Assembly (NCBI RefSeq): GCF_029892285.1
Contig: NZ_JARXVM010000011.1
Coordinates: forward strand, 62,001 to 126,000
Origin: Rhizobium sp. SG_E_25_P2
GTDB lineage: Bacteria > Pseudomonadota > Alphaproteobacteria > Rhizobiales > Rhizobiaceae
Direction of reading: 5' to 3'
Length of the DNA: 64,000 bases
The notes beneath the pieces are model-generated. The model searched no databases. It was given only the letters and a program-made list of their open reading frames with translations, and was not told the DNA's origin. Shown piece after piece: positions 60,485 to 64,000 of this stretch; the first letter of the stretch is position 1; the number at the start of each line of letters is the position of its first letter. A program made the translations under genes and the position numbers.

Positions 60485-61393
60485 TTATTGCGCAGCCGCA
60501 GGCGAAGGCGCAGGTTTCGGCACTTCACTCTTGAAGTACTGGAAGAATTCCGATTCCGGCGACAGCACCAGCGTCGAGTCCCCCGAGCCCAGCGAATTCT
60601 GATAGGCCTGCATGGAGCGATAGAAGGCGTAGAATTCCGGATCGTTGGTGAAAGCCTCGCCAAAAATACGGTTCCGTTCGGCTTCGCCCTGACCGCGCAG
60701 GATCTGCGCGTCCTTGCTGGCGGCGGCGACGATTTCCACCTTGCCGCGATCGGCCACGGCCCGACGGCGCTGCGCGCCTTCGTTACCCCGGGCGCGGATG
60801 GCTTCGGCTTCCGCAAGACGTTCGGCCTTCATGCGGTCAAAGGTCTGCTGCGACACTTCCTTGGTGAGATCGGTGCGGCGAATGCGGACGTCGGTGATGG
60901 TCAGGCCGAGCGATTCCGCGTCCTTGGTGATGTCGTTGCGCACTTCCTTCATCATAGAAGCCCGTTCATTGGACAACGCGGCTTCGAAACCACGCAGACC
61001 ATAGACGCGGCGCAACGCCGAATCGAGACGTGTGCGCAGGCGGCTTTCGGCCTGCACGACATCGCCGGCGGCGATTTCGCGGAACAGCCGGGCATTGGTG
61101 ATCTTGTAGACCACGAAAGCGTCGACCTCGTAGAATTTGCCGCCAGAGACCTGCACGCGCATATTGTCGAGATCCAGCCTCAATTCCTGATTGGAGACAT
61201 ACTGGACCCGATCGGCGTCGAGGAAGGCGAAGGGCATCTTGAAATAGATGCCGGGCTCGGTCTTCACGTCGGTAATCTGACCGAAGCGGATGACGATCGC
61301 CTGCTGGCGGGCGTTGACGATATAGAAGGACGAAAACAGTCCGACCACGATGATGAACAGGCCGATGGCGGCGACAGCGAGACGATTGGTCAT
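60485..61393 (-). CDS. hflC: HflC protease-modulator subunit
   Basis: 302 residues. N-terminal membrane helix (LAVAAIGLFIIVVGLFSSFYIV), then an SPFH/band-7 domain (VIRFGQITDVKTEPGIYFKMPF, QYVSNQELRLDLDNMRVQVSGG, VRNDITKDAESLGLTITDVRIRRTDL) and a coiled coil (AERLAEAEAIRARGNEGAQRRRAVADRGKVEIVAAA). With HflK it forms the large membrane cage that controls FtsH access. It overlaps hflK by 4 bp. Confidence 0.96.
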   Translation of the reverse strand: MTNRLAVAAIGLFIIVVGLFSSFYIVNARQQAIVIRFGQITDVKTEPGIYFKMPFAFLDADRVQYVSNQELRLDLDNMRVQVSGGKFYEVDAFVVYKITNARLFREIAAGDVVQAESRLRTRLDSALRRVYGLRGFEAALSNERASMMKEVRNDITKDAESLGLTITDVRIRRTDLTKEVSQQTFDRMKAERLAEAEAIRARGNEGAQRRRAVADRGKVEIVAAASKDAQILRGQGEAERNRIFGEAFTNDPEFYAFYRSMQAYQNSLGSGDSTLVLSPESEFFQYFKSEVPKPAPSPAAAQ

Positions 61394-62478
61394 TTCTGCG
61401 CTCCCTTGTCGGCCGGCTGGGTCAGTTGGTTGAGCGGCAGAAGCGGCACGACGCCCGTCTGGCCTGCGGCCGTGTCGGTGATGACCTTCTTGGAGTTCTG
61501 CAACACCTGTTCCATGGTTTCGATATAGAGACGCTTGCGGGTGATTTCCGGCGCCTTCTTGTATTGCTCATAGACCGACAGGAAGCGCTGCGATTCGCCT
61601 TCCGCTTCCTTGACGACGCGGTTTTTGTAAGCGGCGGCTTCTTCGCGGGTCTTGGCGGCTTCACCATTGGCCTGACCACGCACCTGGTTGGCGTATTGGT
61701 TGGCCTGCTCAAGCATCTTGTCTTCGTCCTGCTCGGCGCGCTGGACTTCATCGAAGGCGCTCGACACTTCCTTGGGCGGCGACACGTCTTCGATCGACAC
61801 GGTGTTGACCACCACGCCCAACTTGTAGCTATCGGCGGTCTGCTGGATCGAATCCTTGACTTCCTGGGCGACCGCCTGGCGGTTGTCGCGGAAAATGTCT
61901 TGGGCGGGCCGGCGGCCAACCATTTCGCGCATCACCGAATCCGCGACCTGGGCAAGCGTCTTGCCCGGCTCGGAGACGTTGTAGATATAGGCCCGAGGAT
62001 CGCTGACCGAGAACAGCAGCGAGAACTGCACATTGACGATGTTCTGATCGCCGGTGAGCATCAGGCCTTCGCCCTGGTCGCCGGCCGCGCCGATCTTCTG
62101 CTGCTGTTCGGCGACGTTGACCAGTTCGACCGTCTCGACCGGCCACATCACGAAGTGAAGGCCGGGACCGGAAATTTCTTCCTTGGGTTTGCCAAACAGG
62201 GATTCCACGCCGCGCTCGTCCGGCTGGACGGTGTAGACGGCGTTGAGCAGCCAAAACACCGCGACAAGGATCAAGACGATGACGAAGATGCCGCCATTCA
62301 TGCCGCCAGGGATCATGGTCTTCAACCGATCCTGGCTGCGCCGGATGATCTCTTCGAGATCCGGCGGCGTTCCGCCGCCGCGCGGCCGATTAGGTCCCTG
62401 ACCCCAGGGACTCTGGTTCTTGCCGCCGCCGCCGCCGCCCCATGGACCGCCGCCGCCGTTCTGATTGCTCCAGGGCAT
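61390..62478 (-). CDS. hflK: HflK protease-modulator subunit
   Basis: 362 residues. Gly-rich N-terminus (GGGGPWGGGGGGKNQSPWGQ), one membrane helix (GIFVIVLILVAVFWLLNAVYTV), SPFH domain (GPGLHFVMWPVETVELVNVAEQQ) and a long coiled coil (AEQDEDKMLEQANQYANQVRGQANGEAAKTREEAAAYKN). Partner of HflC in the FtsH-regulating complex. Preceded by folA and thyA on the same strand. Confidence 0.96.
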   Translation of the reverse strand: MPWSNQNGGGGPWGGGGGGKNQSPWGQGPNRPRGGGTPPDLEEIIRRSQDRLKTMIPGGMNGGIFVIVLILVAVFWLLNAVYTVQPDERGVESLFGKPKEEISGPGLHFVMWPVETVELVNVAEQQQKIGAAGDQGEGLMLTGDQNIVNVQFSLLFSVSDPRAYIYNVSEPGKTLAQVADSVMREMVGRRPAQDIFRDNRQAVAQEVKDSIQQTADSYKLGVVVNTVSIEDVSPPKEVSSAFDEVQRAEQDEDKMLEQANQYANQVRGQANGEAAKTREEAAAYKNRVVKEAEGESQRFLSVYEQYKKAPEITRKRLYIETMEQVLQNSKKVITDTAAGQTGVVPLLPLNQLTQPADKGAQK

Positions 62479-62603
62479 TCACACCTCTTATTGACAGACC
62501 TCAAGACCGACCATGCGCGACAGCCGGCTTCCCGCACACTTTATAGGTATCCACCCCATGTGTTTCAACGACGAGCGCCAGAGAACAGCGTTTTTTGCTG
62601 AAA

Positions 62604-63122
62604 TTATGTCCCTGATACGGATCGCCGCCGGTAGGTGACGAACCGCGTCGGATAGTCGTCCTTTTCGCTGGCCGGCAGTTCCTCCCCGTCGATCGCCTCC
62701 CAAAGGTCGGGATCGATCGCCGGAAAGAACGTATCGCCATCGATTTTGCCCAGAATATGGGTGACATGCAGGAGATCGGCCGTCTCGAAAGCCAGCCGGT
62801 AGATTTCTCCGCCGCCGATGACGCAGATCTCGTCGGCGCCGAGTCGCCCAGCCTCCTGCGTGGCCAAGGCGACGCCAGCGTCATAGTCATGGACGACCGC
62901 CACGCCGTCGGCGGCGAAGTCTCGATTGCGGGTGACGACGATGTTCGTCCGACCGGGCAGCGGCTTGCCGATCGAAGCATAACATTTGCGGCCCATCACC
63001 ACCGGCTTGCCCAGCGTCATGGCCTTGAAGCGTTTGAGATCGGAGGACTGACGCCAAGGCAGGCCGTTGTCGCGCCCGATGACGCCCTTGTCAGCCATGG
63101 CCACCACGATGGAAATCTTCAT
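62604..63122 (-). CDS. folA: Dihydrofolate reductase
   Basis: 172 residues: [49 protein letters not shown] at the N-terminus and [29 protein letters not shown] mid-protein. The position usually occupied by Asp/Glu in the LPW-loop region is filled by the QSSDLK motif Asp. It regenerates tetrahydrofolate, needed because thyA consumes it. Start overlaps the thyA stop by 4 bp (ATGA), so the pair is co-translated. Confidence 0.96.
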   Translation of the reverse strand: MKISIVVAMADKGVIGRDNGLPWRQSSDLKRFKAMTLGKPVVMGRKCYASIGKPLPGRTNIVVTRNRDFAADGVAVVHDYDAGVALATQEAGRLGADEICVIGGGEIYRLAFETADLLHVTHILGKIDGDTFFPAIDPDLWEAIDGEELPASEKDDYPTRFVTYRRRSVSGT

Positions 63123-63913
63123 ACAGCCACCGGCGCCTTGATGCTCTCATAGGCCTCATAGCCCACAAGCTCGAAATCCTCGTAGCGAAAGCCGAAAATA
63201 TCCTTGACCGCAGGATTGATCTTCATGACCGGCAACGGTTTCGGCGTCCGGGTGAGCTGCAGCTTCGCCTGCTCGAAATGGTTGGAATAAAGATGCGTGT
63301 CGCCGAGCGTGTGGACGAAATCGCCGGGCTTCAGCCCCGTCACCTGCGCGACCATCATCGTCAGAAGCGCGTAGGCGGCGATGTTGAAGGGCACGCCGAG
63401 GAAAATATCAGCCGAGCGCTGATAGAGCTGGCAGGACAGCCTGCCTTCGGACACATAGAACTGGAACAGGCAATGGCAGGGCGGCAGCGCCATGCGCTCG
63501 ACTTCGGCCGGGTTCCAGGCCGTGACGATATGCCGGCGCGAATTGGGATTGGTCTTGATGGATTCGATCACATTGGCGATCTGGTCGATCTGCCCGCCAT
63601 CGGGCGCCGGCCAGGAGCGCCATTGCGAACCGTAGACCGGGCCGAGATCGCCGTTCTCGTCGGCCCATTCGTCCCAGATCGTCACGCCGTTTTCCTGCAG
63701 ATAGGCGATATTTGTGTCGCCCTTCAGGAACCACAGCAGTTCATGGATGATCGAGCGCAGATGCAGCTTCTTGGTGGTGACGAGCGGAAATCCCTCGGAA
63801 AGATCAAACCGCATCTGGTGGCCGAACACGCCGCGCGTGCCGGTGCCGGTGCGGTCGCCGCGGTCGACGCCGTTGTCCAGAACATGCGACAGGAGATCGT
63901 GATATTGCTTCAT
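63119..63913 (-). CDS. thyA: Thymidylate synthase
   Basis: 264 residues from ATG 63913. Conserved motifs: [31 protein letters not shown] (Arg for phosphate), [51 protein letters not shown] with the catalytic Cys in PPCHC, and GDTHLYSNH. It makes dTMP from dUMP. The longer frame up to 63976 has no support at its N-terminus. Adjacent folA completes the folate cycle; hflKC follow. Confidence 0.97.
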   Translation of the reverse strand: MKQYHDLLSHVLDNGVDRGDRTGTGTRGVFGHQMRFDLSEGFPLVTTKKLHLRSIIHELLWFLKGDTNIAYLQENGVTIWDEWADENGDLGPVYGSQWRSWPAPDGGQIDQIANVIESIKTNPNSRRHIVTAWNPAEVERMALPPCHCLFQFYVSEGRLSCQLYQRSADIFLGVPFNIAAYALLTMMVAQVTGLKPGDFVHTLGDTHLYSNHFEQAKLQLTRTPKPLPVMKINPAVKDIFGFRYEDFELVGYEAYESIKAPVAV

Positions 63914-64000
63914 GGTCGGCGCTCCGCTTTTTTTGCGTCGCTCCACATATAGGCAAAACCGCCCTGCCCTCAACAATCTCTTGTGCGCGCCCCCAGCTAA

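Overview
The window looks like the chromosome of a GC-rich alphaproteobacterium of the order Hyphomicrobiales (Rhizobiales). The right-hand gene order supports this: on the minus strand thyA-folA-hflK-hflC-degP, then serB, miaA, ilvI, ilvN, and ilvC elsewhere. A RirA-type iron box (TGA-N9-TCA) and several Hyphomicrobiales-type hypothetical families agree. I cannot name the genus from sequence alone.

Layout. 1-5.4 kb holds a partial YdcF-like protein, a class III adenylate cyclase, a small secreted protein, an EEP nuclease/phosphatase, a NUDIX protein and a PhzF-like isomerase. 5.47-16.85 kb is the most distinctive segment. Two identical tRNA-Lys(CTT) genes, in a perfect 120-bp direct repeat, bracket about 11.3 kb. 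That interval contains only two genes, transcribed divergently: a 2820-residue calcium-type surface/secreted protein and a PAS-PAS-GGDEF-EAL cyclic-di-GMP enzyme. The giant protein carries RTX repeats, five or six copies of a roughly 188-residue unit, a domain that reads like a beta-integrin I-like (VWA) domain with nearly all metal-site residues kept, cadherin, nidogen (NIDO) and dystroglycan-type cadherin-like domains, and a type I secretion C-terminus.

17-31 kb is a mixed region: aminotransferase, diguanylate cyclase, ilvC with a TetR regulator and a palindromic operator, a higBA toxin-antitoxin pair, LysR with an aldo/keto reductase, Lrp with an Asp/Glu racemase, TetR with an MFS exporter behind a double palindromic operator, and pdxJ. 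31.7-42.2 kb holds a MerR-LuxR-like fusion regulator, a glycosyltransferase, a DUF4405 cytochrome-like protein, a RecD-like helicase, an OprB porin, an SDR/DoxX-like protein with a DUF2269 protein, a LysE exporter, and an ECF sigma/anti-sigma operon.

42.3-45.5 kb is the acetolactate synthase operon. It has a leader peptide with Ile-Leu-Val-Val codons, a pause hairpin and an intrinsic terminator (transcription attenuation), and a VapBC-like toxin-antitoxin pair sits between ilvI and ilvN. 45.8-53.6 kb holds two paralogous membrane GGDEF-EAL proteins flanking a methyltransferase and a FecBCD-type iron importer with an IRO-like box. 53.8-64 kb holds a HerA-like ATPase, miaA, serB, a brnTA locus whose toxin gene has an early amber codon, a GNAT acetyltransferase, and the conserved degP-hflC-hflK-folA-thyA cluster.

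Themes: four cyclic-di-GMP proteins, an adenylate cyclase, three toxin-antitoxin loci and a mosaic adhesin. All functional calls come from reading motifs by eye; no database search was run.
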